Source: CAADGL01 sp964643885 (GTDB lineage Bacteria; Planctomycetota; Phycisphaerae; UBA1845; Fen-1342). From it: DNA of 64,000 nt. This document shows positions 42,801 through 52,139 of this stretch, in pieces (position 1 is the first letter of the stretch; the number at the start of each line of letters is the position of its first letter). A program made the position numbers and the translations under genes. The notes under the pieces are model-generated. The model worked only from the letters and a program-made list of their open reading frames with translations, was not told where the DNA came from and did not search any database. Location: contig CAZXUI010000006.1 of NCBI GenBank assembly GCA_964643885.1, forward strand, positions 45,494 through 109,493, given 5' to 3'.

Positions 42801-44279
42801 ATGCGTCGTTTTCTGGCACGCACTTTTCTGACGAGCCTCGTGATCCTCTCCGTCGCCGCGCCGGCCGCCTTGGCCGCGCCGCTGGGCACGGAGTTCACCT
42901 ACCAGGGGCGGCTGAGCGAAGCCGGCCTGACCGCCACCGGGCCGTATGACTTCGTCTTCCGGCTGTTCACGGACGCCGCCGGCGGATCGCAGGTCGGCGT
43001 CGATTACCTGGCCCCCGGCGTGACGGTCGAGGACGGGCTGTTCGTCGCGGACCTGGATTTCGGCACGGCCGCGTTCACGGGCGAGGCCCGCTGGCTGGAG
43101 ATCGCGGTTCGCCCGGCCGGGGGCGGCGGCTACACGACGCTTTCGCCGCGCCAACCGCTGACGGCCGCACCGTATGCGCTCTACTCGCTCAACGGCGGGC
43201 TGTGGCAGGCGTCGAACAACAACATTCTGAATACGAACAGCGGCAACGTCGGCATCGGCTCGATCAATCCGCAGAACAAGCTGTCGGTCGGCGGCAACAT
43301 CGACGCGTCCGGCAAGCTGGGCGTCGGCCTGCCGAACCCGACGATGGACGTGCAGGTGCACCGCTCGATGGTGACGGCGAACATCGGCGCGTCGTCGACA
43401 TCGCTCCAGGGCGACACGTCGTGGATCTACATGCGCTCGGCCGGCGACGGGCACATCGTCTGGAAGAACACGGGCGATCTGGTGTTCGGCACGGACGCCA
43501 GCATCGGCGGCGGGTTCTCGCGCAAGATGACGATCACGCCGAGCGGCTTCGTCGGCATCGGCCGGGACACGCGGATCACGGGCAGCGAAGTCTTCGGTAT
43601 TCACTCGCAGGCGACCGGGACGACCTACGGCGGCATGTATGCCAGCACCGAGGGCGGGCGGCCGTTTTACGGGTATTCGACCGGCCCGGACTCGGCCTGG
43701 ACTTACCTGGACGGCAGCACGGGCGACTGGCACGTCTACAACGGCGGCGTTCGTCTGAGCGTCACCGACGAGGGCAACGTCGGCGTCGGCACCTCGACGC
43801 CGGCGCAGAAGCTCGACGTGAACGGGACGGCCCGTGTGAAGGTGCTCGAGATCACAGGCGGAGCCGACCTGTCGGAGCGCTTCGAGGTGCACGGCGGCGA
43901 CGTGCAGCCGGGCATGGTCGTGGTGATCGATCCGCAGCGTCCGGGGCAGCTCGTGCCGGCCAGCCAGTCGTATGACCGCCGCGTGGCGGGCATCATCAGC
44001 GGCGCCGGCGGGATCGAGACGGGGATGCTCATGAGTCAGGCGGGGACGGCCGCGGACGGCAAGTTCCCGGTGGCGCTGACCGGGCGCGTCTACTGCCTGG
44101 TCGACGCGAGCGACAGCGCGATCGAGCCGGGCGACCTGCTGACGACCTCCGACACGCCGGGCCACGCGATGAAGGTGGCCGATCACGGGCGGGCGCAGGG
44201 CGCGATCGTCGGCAAGGCGATGACCTCGCTGGCCGCGGGCGAGAAGGGTCTGGTGCTCGTGCTGGTCAATCTCCAGTAA
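42801..44279 (+). CDS. Secreted tail-fibre-like protein
   Basis: 492 aa with a signal peptide (FLARTFLTSLVILSVAAPAALA). N-terminal ~110 residues form a beta domain common in planctomycete surface proteins (EFTYQGRLSEAGLTATGPYD...FVADLDFGTAAF...PLTAAPYALYS). The middle has fibre-type strands NTNSGNVGIGSINPQNKLSV and EGNVGVGTSTPAQKLDVNGT. The C-terminal ~130 residues (GADLSERFEVHGGDVQPGMV, VALTGRVYCLVDASDSAIEP, GDLLTTSDTPGHAMKVADHG) are the module that often ends such proteins and may promote trimerisation. Probably displayed or secreted; function unknown. Confidence 0.75.
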   Translation: MRRFLARTFLTSLVILSVAAPAALAAPLGTEFTYQGRLSEAGLTATGPYDFVFRLFTDAAGGSQVGVDYLAPGVTVEDGLFVADLDFGTAAFTGEARWLEIAVRPAGGGGYTTLSPRQPLTAAPYALYSLNGGLWQASNNNILNTNSGNVGIGSINPQNKLSVGGNIDASGKLGVGLPNPTMDVQVHRSMVTANIGASSTSLQGDTSWIYMRSAGDGHIVWKNTGDLVFGTDASIGGGFSRKMTITPSGFVGIGRDTRITGSEVFGIHSQATGTTYGGMYASTEGGRPFYGYSTGPDSAWTYLDGSTGDWHVYNGGVRLSVTDEGNVGVGTSTPAQKLDVNGTARVKVLEITGGADLSERFEVHGGDVQPGMVVVIDPQRPGQLVPASQSYDRRVAGIISGAGGIETGMLMSQAGTAADGKFPVALTGRVYCLVDASDSAIEPGDLLTTSDTPGHAMKVADHGRAQGAIVGKAMTSLAAGEKGLVLVLVNLQ

Positions 44280-44315
44280 GTCGGCTCGCAGGCAAGGACG
44301 AGCAAGGAGCTGGAC

Positions 44316-45734
44316 ATGTTCACGATGAATCTGCGGCGCCTGGGGTCGAAGCTGGCCGTGGGCGCCGCCCTGGCGGCGGGCGGAATCGCGGCGGCCGGTC
44401 TGCCGGTGACGGGCTGGCCGGTGCCTGAGTTGCAGGTGTTCGACGATGCGATGCAGAACTACATGGCGACGTACGGCATCAGCGCGGGCGTGCTGGCGGT
44501 GATGCGGGACGGCTGCGTCGTGTATCAGCGCGGCTTTGGGACGAACTACGACGGCAATCCGCTGTCGGAGAACACGCCCTTCCGCATCGCCAGCGTCGAA
44601 AAGCCGCTGGTCGCGGCGGCGATCCGGGCGCTCGACGCCGAGGGGCTGCTGGACCTGAACGATTTCGCGTTCAATCTCGGCCAGCCGGGCGGCGGCATTC
44701 TGAACATCACGCCGTGGAATGGGCTGGGCGATCAGCGCTATCGGCAGATCACGGTGCAGCACCTGATCGACCATCGCGGCGGCTTCGACCGCAGCGTCTT
44801 CGGCGACCCGCAGTTCATGGCGCTGACGATCGCGAACGCGATGGGCGTGGCCAGCCCGCCGGGACGGATCAACACCGTCCGCTACATGCTCAGCCAGCAG
44901 CTTCAGTACACGCCGGGCACGGTCGCCTGCGACGCGAACGGCCAGCCGGCCGGCTGCTACATGGGCGATATGTACTCGAACTTCGGCTACATGGTGCTGG
45001 GCATGATCGCCGAAGAGGTCACGGGCCAGTCGCTGGAGACGGTGATCGAGTCGCGTGTGCTGCGGGCGGACATGTGGGTGCCGTCGACGGAGATCATCTT
45101 CGGGCGCACCTTTCGGGCGAACCAGAGCGCGCGGGAGCCGCTGTATCTGTGGTCGGGCTTCTCGACCAACGTCTTCAACCCCAACGGGCTGCCCGTGCCG
45201 ACGCCCTACGGCGGCTGGGAACACGAGGTGTTCCGCGGGCACGGGAACCTGGTGGTCAGTGCGGCGGGGCTGCTGACCTTCGCAGATACGTACACGGTCT
45301 GGCCGGGGGCCGGCAGCGGCGTGCTGCTGAACGGCAACCGCTTCAACGCCGGGCACTGGGGCCTGATCGACGGCGCGAGCACGGCGATGACGCAGCGGAC
45401 GGACGGGGTGAACATCGTGGTGCTGTTCAACAAGCGGCACGGGTCGGGACAGGAGCACTACGCGGGCGAGATGACGGCGATCATCGGCGGCCTCATCGAC
45501 AGCGGCGTGAACTGGCCGACGCGGTGCGTGGACGGGTTCTGGGTCGATTTCAACGTGGCCGCGGGCGGGTTCGGCGGATACGACGATCCGTTCCAGACGA
45601 TGACGACGGCGCTGAACTCGACGACGCACGGGACGCGGCTGCGGATCAAGCCGGGCAGCACGAGCTGGACGGGGACGATCAACGAGCTGATGCGGCTGGA
45701 CGCGCCACTGGGGATGGCTCGGATCGGGCAGTAG
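44316..45734 (+). CDS. Serine hydrolase of the beta-lactamase/penicillin-binding fold
   Basis: 472 aa with an N-terminal signal (LAVGAALAAGGIAAAGLP). SxxK is SVEK in RIASVEKPLVAAAIRALDAE; the YxN-type motif is YSNFGYMVLGMIAEEV; HWG in FNAGHWGLIDGAS occupies the KTG/HxG position. Family S12 proteins cleave peptides or esters outside the cytoplasm. It stands 36 nt after the fibre-like gene and may share a transcript; no beta-lactam resistance role is implied. Confidence 0.85.
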   Translation: MFTMNLRRLGSKLAVGAALAAGGIAAAGLPVTGWPVPELQVFDDAMQNYMATYGISAGVLAVMRDGCVVYQRGFGTNYDGNPLSENTPFRIASVEKPLVAAAIRALDAEGLLDLNDFAFNLGQPGGGILNITPWNGLGDQRYRQITVQHLIDHRGGFDRSVFGDPQFMALTIANAMGVASPPGRINTVRYMLSQQLQYTPGTVACDANGQPAGCYMGDMYSNFGYMVLGMIAEEVTGQSLETVIESRVLRADMWVPSTEIIFGRTFRANQSAREPLYLWSGFSTNVFNPNGLPVPTPYGGWEHEVFRGHGNLVVSAAGLLTFADTYTVWPGAGSGVLLNGNRFNAGHWGLIDGASTAMTQRTDGVNIVVLFNKRHGSGQEHYAGEMTAIIGGLIDSGVNWPTRCVDGFWVDFNVAAGGFGGYDDPFQTMTTALNSTTHGTRLRIKPGSTSWTGTINELMRLDAPLGMARIGQ

Positions 45735-45818
45735 GGGGCGGGCGGTTTTCGGGTGGGAAGGGGATGGCGACCAGGGCGGGCTTTGGCCCGCCCTGGTTCT
45801 GTTTTGGGAAGCGCGACG

Positions 45819-45858
45819 AGTGACAGGTGACACGTGACAGGTGACAGGTGACAAGTGG
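45819..45858. repeat. GTGACAG tandem tract
   Basis: Five short copies of GTGACAG/GTGACAC/GTGACAA head to tail; matches the tract at 27044. Confidence 0.75.
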
Positions 45859-45959
45859 CACGGGGCAGGGGGCAGGGGGGCCGGGACGAAGGCGTGGCCG
45901 GCTTGGGCAGGTTCCGCGCCGGCCGGGCGTTGCGGGTCGGCGGGACGGGTGGTTCGAGG

Positions 45960-46074
45960 GATCGGCGACCAGCGACGGTTTGGGATTGAGACGTTTTCAG
46001 CGCCGTTCGAGATTTACGACGTGAAGACGGGGCGGCTCATTCGGACGATCGACGTGGGGGCGGATGGGCGGTGA
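45960..46074 (+). pseudogene. Possible beta-propeller gene scrap
   Basis: A frame ending at 46074 reads RRFGIETFSAPFEIYDVKTG, RLIRTIDVGADGR, which looks like one WD/YVTN-type blade. Upstream the frame dissolves into low-complexity sequence. I treat it as a possible gene remnant; chance cannot be excluded. Confidence 0.25.
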
Positions 46075-46429
46075 ACGGGCGGCGCGTCGTCCGTACGCGC
46101 TGCGTCGTTTCGGACACGATGCAGAGCAGCGGCCGCGCCGCGGGCCGGCTTTCTGTCAGGCTGGCGGGCAGCCTCCGTGCGATGCCGGGCCTGACGGCAA
46201 TGGCTCGCGCAGCGGGGAGGAGAATCGTCGCCGTAGGTTGGATGGCGGATGCACGGGCAAGCTGCGATTGCCCATGCCACCCGGCCGCTCGTCATTTTGG
46301 ATGAAAATGCGGTGCAGATTTGGCCCCCTCGTGCTGTGATCCGAGACGAAGGCCCCACGGACGACGCAAGGGGTTCAGCGTTCCGGTGGCTGCAGCCACC
46401 GGCTACGGTCGCTTGCCCTGACGGGCAAG

Positions 46430-46606
46430 GGCGCGACAGGTCGGAGACCTGTCGCCCAGTGACCGGTCAGAGACCGGTCCCCCAATGTTGAGGAGACCGG
46501 TCCCCCAATGTTGAGCAGACCGGTCTCCCAATGTTGAGCAGACCGGTCCTCCAATGTTGAGGAGACCGGTCCCCCAATGTTGAGCCGACCGGTCCCCCAT
46601 TTTCGG
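46430..46606. repeat. CCGGTC module with 23-bp tandem units
   Basis: A full module is followed by six head-to-tail 23-bp units of the form AGACCGGTCCCCCAATGTTG+AGG, then CCGGTCCCCCATTTTCGGAG. Units abut without spacers. TCTTTGCCGTACCG follows at 46658, as at 25602. Confidence 0.9.
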
Positions 46607-46698
46607 AGCAGCGGAGAGTCGTTGCCGTATCGTCGTGGAGGAGGCGGCAAGGAGAATCTTTGCCGTACCGCGAGCGCGGCGCGGGTGTGTACCGGGCG

Positions 46699-48036
46699 TC
46701 AGGCCGGAGAGTCGGGCAGGCCGTCGACCAGGCGGGTGGCCGCGCGCAGGAAACGCGCGCGGAACTCCTCTGTGCTCAGCTTCGCGTGCCCGGCCATCCG
46801 CGTGAGCAGCGCTTCGTTCTCCAAGTCGGCCCGCTCGAGGCGGATCATGTACGCCCTGGCGACGCGGTAGCTGTCGCAGCGGATGTCGACGGTCCGCAGC
46901 CGCGTGCGGCCGGTGGCCGGGTCGACCAGCGAGTGCAGGTCGATGGGCTGGAGATTGCCGTTGACGATGCTGACCATCTTGGCGTCGGAGCCGAGGTCGG
47001 GCTGGAGCAGCAGCCAGATACTGAAATAGCCGAGGCTGCGGCAGTAGGACATGTCGAAAGGAGTCGGGTCGGCCGAGCGCAGCTCGTAGCCGAGCTCGTG
47101 CGGGATGATGTCTATCTTCTGGCCGCGGGCCTTGAAGCGGCTCTGCACCTCATCGCGGAGCATCTCGGCCAGGGCGACCTCGGAAAGCCGCGGGTGGCCG
47201 GCCGCGTCGAGCGGGACGGCTTTTCCCAGGACGCGTTCGAGCTCATCGACGTCGCCGAGGCGGTAGGTGAGGCCCTCGGCCAGCAGGGCGACGCCGTCGG
47301 GGCGGCCCATGGCCAGGCGCTTGAGGATGGCGCCTTCGAGCACGTCGGCGATGTTCTGGATGCGGGTGCGAACCTCGAACTCTTCCGGGATCAGCGTCAG
47401 CGTGGCGCCGGCGGCCATGCCGATGGCCATGGCCAGCCAGCCGGAGCTGCGGCCCATCGTCTCGACGAAGTACCAGCGGCCGGTGGTCTGCGAGTCCTGC
47501 ATGAGGTTCTTGACCAGCTCGGTGCCGATGAAGCGGGCCGTGGAGAAGCCGAAGGTCGGCACGTCATGCGGAAGCGGCAGGTCGTTGTCGATGGTCTTGG
47601 GCACGTGGATGAGGCGTATGGCGTGCTGGGCGGCCTGGCAGACGAAATGGGCGCTGAGCGCGGTGTCGTCTCCGCCGATGGTGAGCAGGTGCGTGATGCC
47701 GAACTGGCGGAGGCTGGCCAGGACGCGCTCGACCTTGGCGGGGTTCGGCCGGACGGGCTGGTGGCCGCCGACGGTCTTTTCATCGAGCAGGCTGGTGCGG
47801 GAGGTACGCAGGATAGAGCCGCCGGCAAAGTGGATGCGGGCAACGTTCTGGATGCCGAGCTGTACGGCGTGCTGGTCGGGGCGGAAATTCTCGGAGACGA
47901 GCCAGCGGAAGCCGTCATAGAAGCCGGTGACCTGGAAGCCGCGATTGATGGCCTCGATGGTGGCGGCGCTGATGACGGCGTTGATGCCGGGGGCGGGTCC
48001 GCCGCCGACGATGATTCCCAGACGCTTCTGCTGCAT
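46699..48036 (-). CDS. 6-phosphofructokinase, probably pyrophosphate-dependent
   Basis: ATG 48036, AGGAG nine bases upstream, 445 aa. Motifs: GIIVGGGPAPGINAVISAAT, LLTIGGDDTALSAHF, VPKTIDNDLPLP, ETMGRSSGWLAMAIGM and RLGYELRSADPTPFD-like C-terminal half. In the phosphofructokinase family GGDDT/S (instead of GGDGS) together with PKTIDND marks PPi rather than ATP as phosphoryl donor. It converts fructose-6-phosphate to the 1,6-bisphosphate, reversibly with PPi, in the cytoplasm. Single gene between repeats and the UbiB operon. Confidence 0.88.
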   Translation of the reverse strand: MQQKRLGIIVGGGPAPGINAVISAATIEAINRGFQVTGFYDGFRWLVSENFRPDQHAVQLGIQNVARIHFAGGSILRTSRTSLLDEKTVGGHQPVRPNPAKVERVLASLRQFGITHLLTIGGDDTALSAHFVCQAAQHAIRLIHVPKTIDNDLPLPHDVPTFGFSTARFIGTELVKNLMQDSQTTGRWYFVETMGRSSGWLAMAIGMAAGATLTLIPEEFEVRTRIQNIADVLEGAILKRLAMGRPDGVALLAEGLTYRLGDVDELERVLGKAVPLDAAGHPRLSEVALAEMLRDEVQSRFKARGQKIDIIPHELGYELRSADPTPFDMSYCRSLGYFSIWLLLQPDLGSDAKMVSIVNGNLQPIDLHSLVDPATGRTRLRTVDIRCDSYRVARAYMIRLERADLENEALLTRMAGHAKLSTEEFRARFLRAATRLVDGLPDSPA

Positions 48037-48272
48037 CGCGAGGCACTCCTGCGGCCCGGTCGGCGCCGGGCAGAACCCCATATGATACGCGTTGCGGGGT
48101 GGGGATGAAGGTGGAGGGGGAGGGATTGACGGATTAGGGATTAAGGGATTGACGGATCAAGGGGGCGGGGGCGCTTCTCGAACGGCCAATAATCCGCGGG
48201 TTCTGCGGAGTCTGAGACTCGACCCCTCGTGCGCGGCTGTCGGCGGGATGCGGGCGCGGCGGCGGGGCGCGT
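48037..48272. other. Intergenic region with GGATTGACGGAT repeat
   Basis: 236 bp; a short direct repeat GGGATTGACGGAT occurs at 48121 and 48147 around TTAGGGATTAA. No gene seen. Confidence 0.5.
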
Positions 48273-49973
48273 TCAGAGCCGGCCGTGGCGGATGATGGCG
48301 ATCAGCAATACGAATCCCATGATGCCGGCGGCGATGTAGCCGAGCAGGCCGATGACGGGGATTCCGTTCCAGGTCGGTGGGAGTCGGGACTGGACGATCA
48401 GCGACGAGCCGACGATGAGCGCGGCGACGACGATGGAGAACGAGACGCGGTTGGCGATGCGTTCGTTCGAGTCGATCAGCCGGTCGAGGCCGCGGTGCTC
48501 GAAGCCGAGCTTGAGGCCGCCGCGTTTGGCGAGGCGGAGCACGTCGCGCAGACCGCCGGGGATGTCGCGAGCGAACTGGATCAGGTCGCGGGCGGCGTCG
48601 AGCGTTTCGCGGATCAGGCGGCGGGGGCGGATGCGGTCGAACTGGATGCGGCGGACGTAGGGCCGGGCGGCGGCGACCATGTCGAGGTTGGGATCGAGGC
48701 TGGCGGCGAGGCGTTCGACCGTGGCGGCGGCCTTGAGCATCATGACGAGGTCGGCGGGGATTCGCAGGCGATGCTCGGCGAGCAGGTCGAAGAGGCCGGA
48801 GATGAGCCGGCCGAAATGGACCTGCGAGAGCTGGCTGACGACGTGGACGTCGACCAGGCGCGTGACGTCGCTTTCGAGCTGTCGGGTGTCGACCTCGACG
48901 TCGTCGTCGTGCTCGGTGAGCCGCAGGAGGGCGGAGGATGCGGCGGCCGAGTCGTTGCGGGCGATGGCGTAGACAAGGTCGGCGAACTGCTCGCGGCTGG
49001 CGCGGTTGAGGCGGCCCATGAGGCCGAAGTCGAGCAGGCAGATGACGTTTCCTGGGAGGGTGAAGATGTTTCCGGGATGCGGGTCGCCGTGGAAGAAGCC
49101 GTGCACGAAGATCTGCTTGAGGGTCAGCTCGGTGCCGCGCTGGGCGATGAGGGCGGGGTCGAAGCCGGCGGCGCGGAGCGAGCCGGGATCGGTGACGGGG
49201 GTCACGTCCATGTATTCGAGCGTGAGGACGCGCGGCGAGCAGCGGCTGCGGAAGACGCGCGGGACGGCGATGGTGCGGTCGGTGCGGAACTGCTCGGCGA
49301 AGCGTTCGACGTGGCGGGCTTCGAGCGAGAAATCGAGCTCCTGCTCGATCAGTCGGGCGAACTCCTCGGCGATCTGGCTGGGCCGCTGGACGCGCCAATG
49401 CTCGAAATGGCGTTCGACGAGCGTGGCCAGGTCGTAGAGGATCTCGAGGTCGACCTCGACCACGCGGCGGATGTTGGGCCGCTGCACCTTGACGACGACC
49501 TCGGTGCCGTCGTGGAGGGCGGCGCGGTGGACCTGGGCGATCGAGGCGGCGGCGATCGGCTCGCGGTCGAAGCGGGCGAAGAGCTCGGAGAGGGGGCGGC
49601 CGAGCTCGTCGGTGACGATCTGCTCGACCTGGTCGAACTCGAAGGGGGCGACGTGCTGCTGGAGCCGGCGCAGCTCCTCGACGAAGTCGTGCGGGAGGAT
49701 GTCGGGGCGGGTGCTGAGAATCTGGCCGAGCTTGATGAAGGTGGGGCCGAGCTCTTCGAGGATCAGGCGCGTCCGCTGGGCGGTGGTGAGGGACTCGATG
49801 TGCTCGCGCTTGTTGGAGCCGATGAGCTGAAGGCCGAGCTCGATGTACTGGGTGATGCGGAGCCGGTCGACGAGGTCGCCGAAACCGTACCGGATCAGCG
49901 TGGTGAGAATCTGGCGGTAGCGGTTGACGTGCCGGTAGGCGCGCAGGCCGGTGGCGGTCCGGCTGAGGGGCAT
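48273..49973 (-). CDS. ABC1/UbiB family atypical kinase
   Basis: 566 aa from ATG 49973. UbiB hallmarks: ELGPTFIKLGQILSTRPDIL (KxGQ motif), AAASIAQVHRAAL, VVVKVQRPNI, the catalytic segment FVHGFFHGDPHPGNIF and metal-binding LLDFGLMGRL. Two C-terminal membrane helices (FSIVVAALIVGSSLIV; VIGLLGYIAAGIMGFVLLIA) anchor it. UbiB proteins are ATPases that assist quinone or lipid handling in the membrane. The gene lies two bases after the phasin-like gene, so they form an operon, an arrangement known from other bacteria. Confidence 0.92.
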   Translation of the reverse strand: MPLSRTATGLRAYRHVNRYRQILTTLIRYGFGDLVDRLRITQYIELGLQLIGSNKREHIESLTTAQRTRLILEELGPTFIKLGQILSTRPDILPHDFVEELRRLQQHVAPFEFDQVEQIVTDELGRPLSELFARFDREPIAAASIAQVHRAALHDGTEVVVKVQRPNIRRVVEVDLEILYDLATLVERHFEHWRVQRPSQIAEEFARLIEQELDFSLEARHVERFAEQFRTDRTIAVPRVFRSRCSPRVLTLEYMDVTPVTDPGSLRAAGFDPALIAQRGTELTLKQIFVHGFFHGDPHPGNIFTLPGNVICLLDFGLMGRLNRASREQFADLVYAIARNDSAAASSALLRLTEHDDDVEVDTRQLESDVTRLVDVHVVSQLSQVHFGRLISGLFDLLAEHRLRIPADLVMMLKAAATVERLAASLDPNLDMVAAARPYVRRIQFDRIRPRRLIRETLDAARDLIQFARDIPGGLRDVLRLAKRGGLKLGFEHRGLDRLIDSNERIANRVSFSIVVAALIVGSSLIVQSRLPPTWNGIPVIGLLGYIAAGIMGFVLLIAIIRHGRL

Positions 49974-49975
49974 AA

Positions 49976-50281
49976 CTACGACGACTTCTGGCTGAGCAGG
50001 GCTTCGAGTTTCTCGATCCGGGTCTTGAGATCGGCGATGTCGTCGCGGGTGGCGACGTTGGTGCGGGCCAGGTTGTCGTTGACGGCCTTGCGGACGCTGG
50101 CCTCGAACTCCTCGCGGGCCTTGTCGGCCCGCTGCATGACCTCGTCGATGAACTCCTGGCCCTTCTCGCTGGAGAGCTGGGCGTTGCGGGCCATCTCGCG
50201 GGCCATCTCCTCGACCTTGTCGCGGGTCATGGCGGCCAGGCCGACACCCATGAGCATCGTTTTCTTGATCAGCTCGATCAT
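49976..50281 (-). CDS. Phasin-like coiled-coil protein
   Basis: 101 aa. A short hydrophobic start (MIELIKKTMLMGVGLAAMTR) leads to a long amphipathic helix (DKVEEMAREMARNAQLSSEK, QRADKAREEFEASVRKAV) and a final coiled coil (DDIADLKTRIEKLEALLSQK). Matches the phasin/PhaF-type family, which coats granules or acts as a coiled-coil adaptor. Its tight operon with the UbiB-like gene is a recurrent pairing and suggests a membrane-associated function rather than PHA storage; no PHA synthase is present. Confidence 0.8.
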   Translation of the reverse strand: MIELIKKTMLMGVGLAAMTRDKVEEMAREMARNAQLSSEKGQEFIDEVMQRADKAREEFEASVRKAVNDNLARTNVATRDDIADLKTRIEKLEALLSQKSS

Positions 50282-50335
50282 CGTCTCTCCTTCGGCGTGC
50301 GCGGGAGCTGCCGCGCGACGCGGGGTCGGACAATT

Positions 50336-51811
50336 CTAGTACTGTCGCCGCTGGCGGGCCGTGGGGATGCCGAGCTGGGCCCGGTACTTGGCGACGGTGC
50401 GGCGTTTGATCTCGATTCCCTCGGCGGCGAGCTTCTCGACGATCTGGTCGTCGCTGAGCGGGTCGGCCTTGTTCTCGTTGTCGACGATCTCCTGCACCTT
50501 GGCCTTGATGCTGTCCCAGCCGAGCACCTCGCCGTTGTTGGACTCGGTGCCGCCGGTGAAGAAGCGCCGCAGGGGATAGATGCCGCGCGGCGTCTGAACC
50601 CACTTCTCGTCGACGGTGCGGCTGATGGTGGAGGGGTCGCAGGCGAGCTTGTCGGCCAGCTCGCTCATTCGCAGCACCTTGATGTGCTGCTCGCCCTTGT
50701 CGAGGAAGTCTCGCTGGGCCTCGAAGACGCAGCGGGCGACGTCGAGCAGGCGCTCGCGGCGGTAGCGGACGGCGTCGATGATGGCGTTGGCCGCGTCGAT
50801 CTTCTGGCGGAGGAACTCGCGGGCCTGGCGGTCGTCGCGGGATTTTTCGAGCGCCTCGCGGAATTCGCGCGAGATGCGCAGCTCGCGCTGGTTGCCGCGG
50901 GCCAGGCGCACGTCGTAGCGGTCCTCCTCTTCGAGGTATTCGACGATCACGTCGGGCACGACGGCCGGCGCGCCGCGGTCGACCACGTCGAGGCCGGGGT
51001 GCAGCGAGAGCCGGCCGATGACGCCGATGGCCTGCTTGACGCGGTCGAGGTTGACGTCCAGGGCCTTGGCGAGCTGCGGCAGGCGGTTGCGCTGAAGCTC
51101 GTCGAAGCGCTCGTCGATGATGCGGCGCTCGAGCGTCGTGTCGAAGGGGAGGGCCTCAAGCTGAAGGATGAGGCACTCCTGAACCGTGCGGGCGCCGACC
51201 CCCGGGGGCTCGAGCTGCTGCACGCGGGCCAGGGCGTCCTTGAGCCGCTCCAGCGTGGTCGGCGGCTCGATCTGTCGGAGCAGCTCTTCGAGCGGGATGT
51301 CGAGCCGGCCGCTGTCGTCGAGGTTTTCGATGATCACAGCGCCCAGGCGGCGGGTCTCGTCGTCGCAATCGGTCAGGTTCCACTGTTCGAGCAGGAATTC
51401 GCCGAGGCCGGCGGGGCGGGCGGCGGCGTTGGCCATCGCGTCCATCTTGCCGTCGCTCTCGTCGGCCAGCGCGGCCCGGGAGCGTGTGCCGCGGTACTCG
51501 TAGTCGTCCTCGAGGATGTCGTATTCGCGGACGAGGTTGTCGAGCCGCTCGAAGTCGCGCACATCGCCGTCGACGACGAGGGATTGCTCGCCTTCGGGGC
51601 GGTCGTCGCGGCGGTCGTCGGCCGGCTCGGCGAATTCTTCTTCGGTGGGGACGACTTCGAGGGCGGGGTTGCTATCCAGCTCCTGGGCGATGCGCGACTC
51701 GAGCGCGAGGGCGTTGAGCTGGAGGATGTCCATGGCCTGGATGAGCTGCGGCGTGAGCCGCTGCTGCTGCTGAAGAAGCTGTCGGGGCAGTTGGGAGAGA
51801 ATCTGTGACAT
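50336..51811 (-). CDS. rpoN: RNA polymerase sigma-54 factor
   Basis: 491 aa. Region I is Gln/Leu-rich (LPRQLLQQQQRLTPQLIQAM); region II is acidic (EEFAEPADDRRDDRPEGE); the core-binding domain follows (LGEFLLEQWNLTDCDDETRR; RLQQLEPPGVGARTVQECLI-like); helix-turn-helix at SELADKLACDPSTISRTVDE; and the RpoN box is RRTVAKYRAQLGIP. It directs -24/-12 promoters with AAA+ activators. Divergent from icd. Confidence 0.97.
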   Translation of the reverse strand: MSQILSQLPRQLLQQQQRLTPQLIQAMDILQLNALALESRIAQELDSNPALEVVPTEEEFAEPADDRRDDRPEGEQSLVVDGDVRDFERLDNLVREYDILEDDYEYRGTRSRAALADESDGKMDAMANAAARPAGLGEFLLEQWNLTDCDDETRRLGAVIIENLDDSGRLDIPLEELLRQIEPPTTLERLKDALARVQQLEPPGVGARTVQECLILQLEALPFDTTLERRIIDERFDELQRNRLPQLAKALDVNLDRVKQAIGVIGRLSLHPGLDVVDRGAPAVVPDVIVEYLEEEDRYDVRLARGNQRELRISREFREALEKSRDDRQAREFLRQKIDAANAIIDAVRYRRERLLDVARCVFEAQRDFLDKGEQHIKVLRMSELADKLACDPSTISRTVDEKWVQTPRGIYPLRRFFTGGTESNNGEVLGWDSIKAKVQEIVDNENKADPLSDDQIVEKLAAEGIEIKRRTVAKYRAQLGIPTARQRRQY

Positions 51812-51943
51812 CGCGATTCAGCCCGCCGGCTCGCTGCTCCTGAAAGGCCATGGACACTGCGTTTCGGACCCGCGTTGCCGCGCGAACCGATGCACGCAGC
51901 ACTGCGCCGCCTGCCAGCTTGCTACGAGCGGGCCCCTGCATTA

Positions 51944-51972
51944 AAGATAGTACCGCGACCGAACTAAGTAAA
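51944..51972 (-). promoter_or_regulatory. Sigma-70-type promoter of rpoN
   Basis: Minus strand TTTACT (51967-51972) and TATCTT (51944-51949) with a 17-bp spacer, about 130 bp ahead of the rpoN start. The rest of the 328-bp rpoN/icd gap shows no second clear box; icd's promoter is not resolved. Confidence 0.55.
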
Positions 51973-52139
51973 GCCGGGAGGCGGATTTGCGACGCTCGCC
52001 GGACCGCGGTCGCGACGGCCTGGAGGGCCCTGTATCCTGATGATTCGTATCGGCAGCGAGGCGGCTGAGCCCGCGCGGGCGCGGCAGGGCGGCCGCCGGA
52101 TTTGCGCTGCGGCCGGGCCGGCCGCGCGGGAGCAGATGG

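Larger units (their letters stand above)
45735..46698. other. Long non-coding stretch with repeats
   Basis: 964 bp without an intact gene. It holds a GTGACAG tract (45819-45858), a protein-like scrap (45960-46074), a palindromic phrase GGGCAAGCTGCGATTGCCC (46256-46274) and the repeat array at 46430-46606. The rest shows nothing recognisable. Confidence 0.6.

Noticed and set aside
40168..42819. Extended start of the WD40 gene through the N gap
   Set aside because: The extension is repeat DNA and unknown bases; a signal peptide and ribosome site mark 42177.
42663..45854. Minus-strand open frame of 1063 codons
   Set aside because: Antisense to the fibre-like and serine hydrolase genes with signal peptides and motifs.
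46490..46600. CRISPR-like array
   Set aside because: Units of 23 bp abut directly with no spacers and no cas genes are near.
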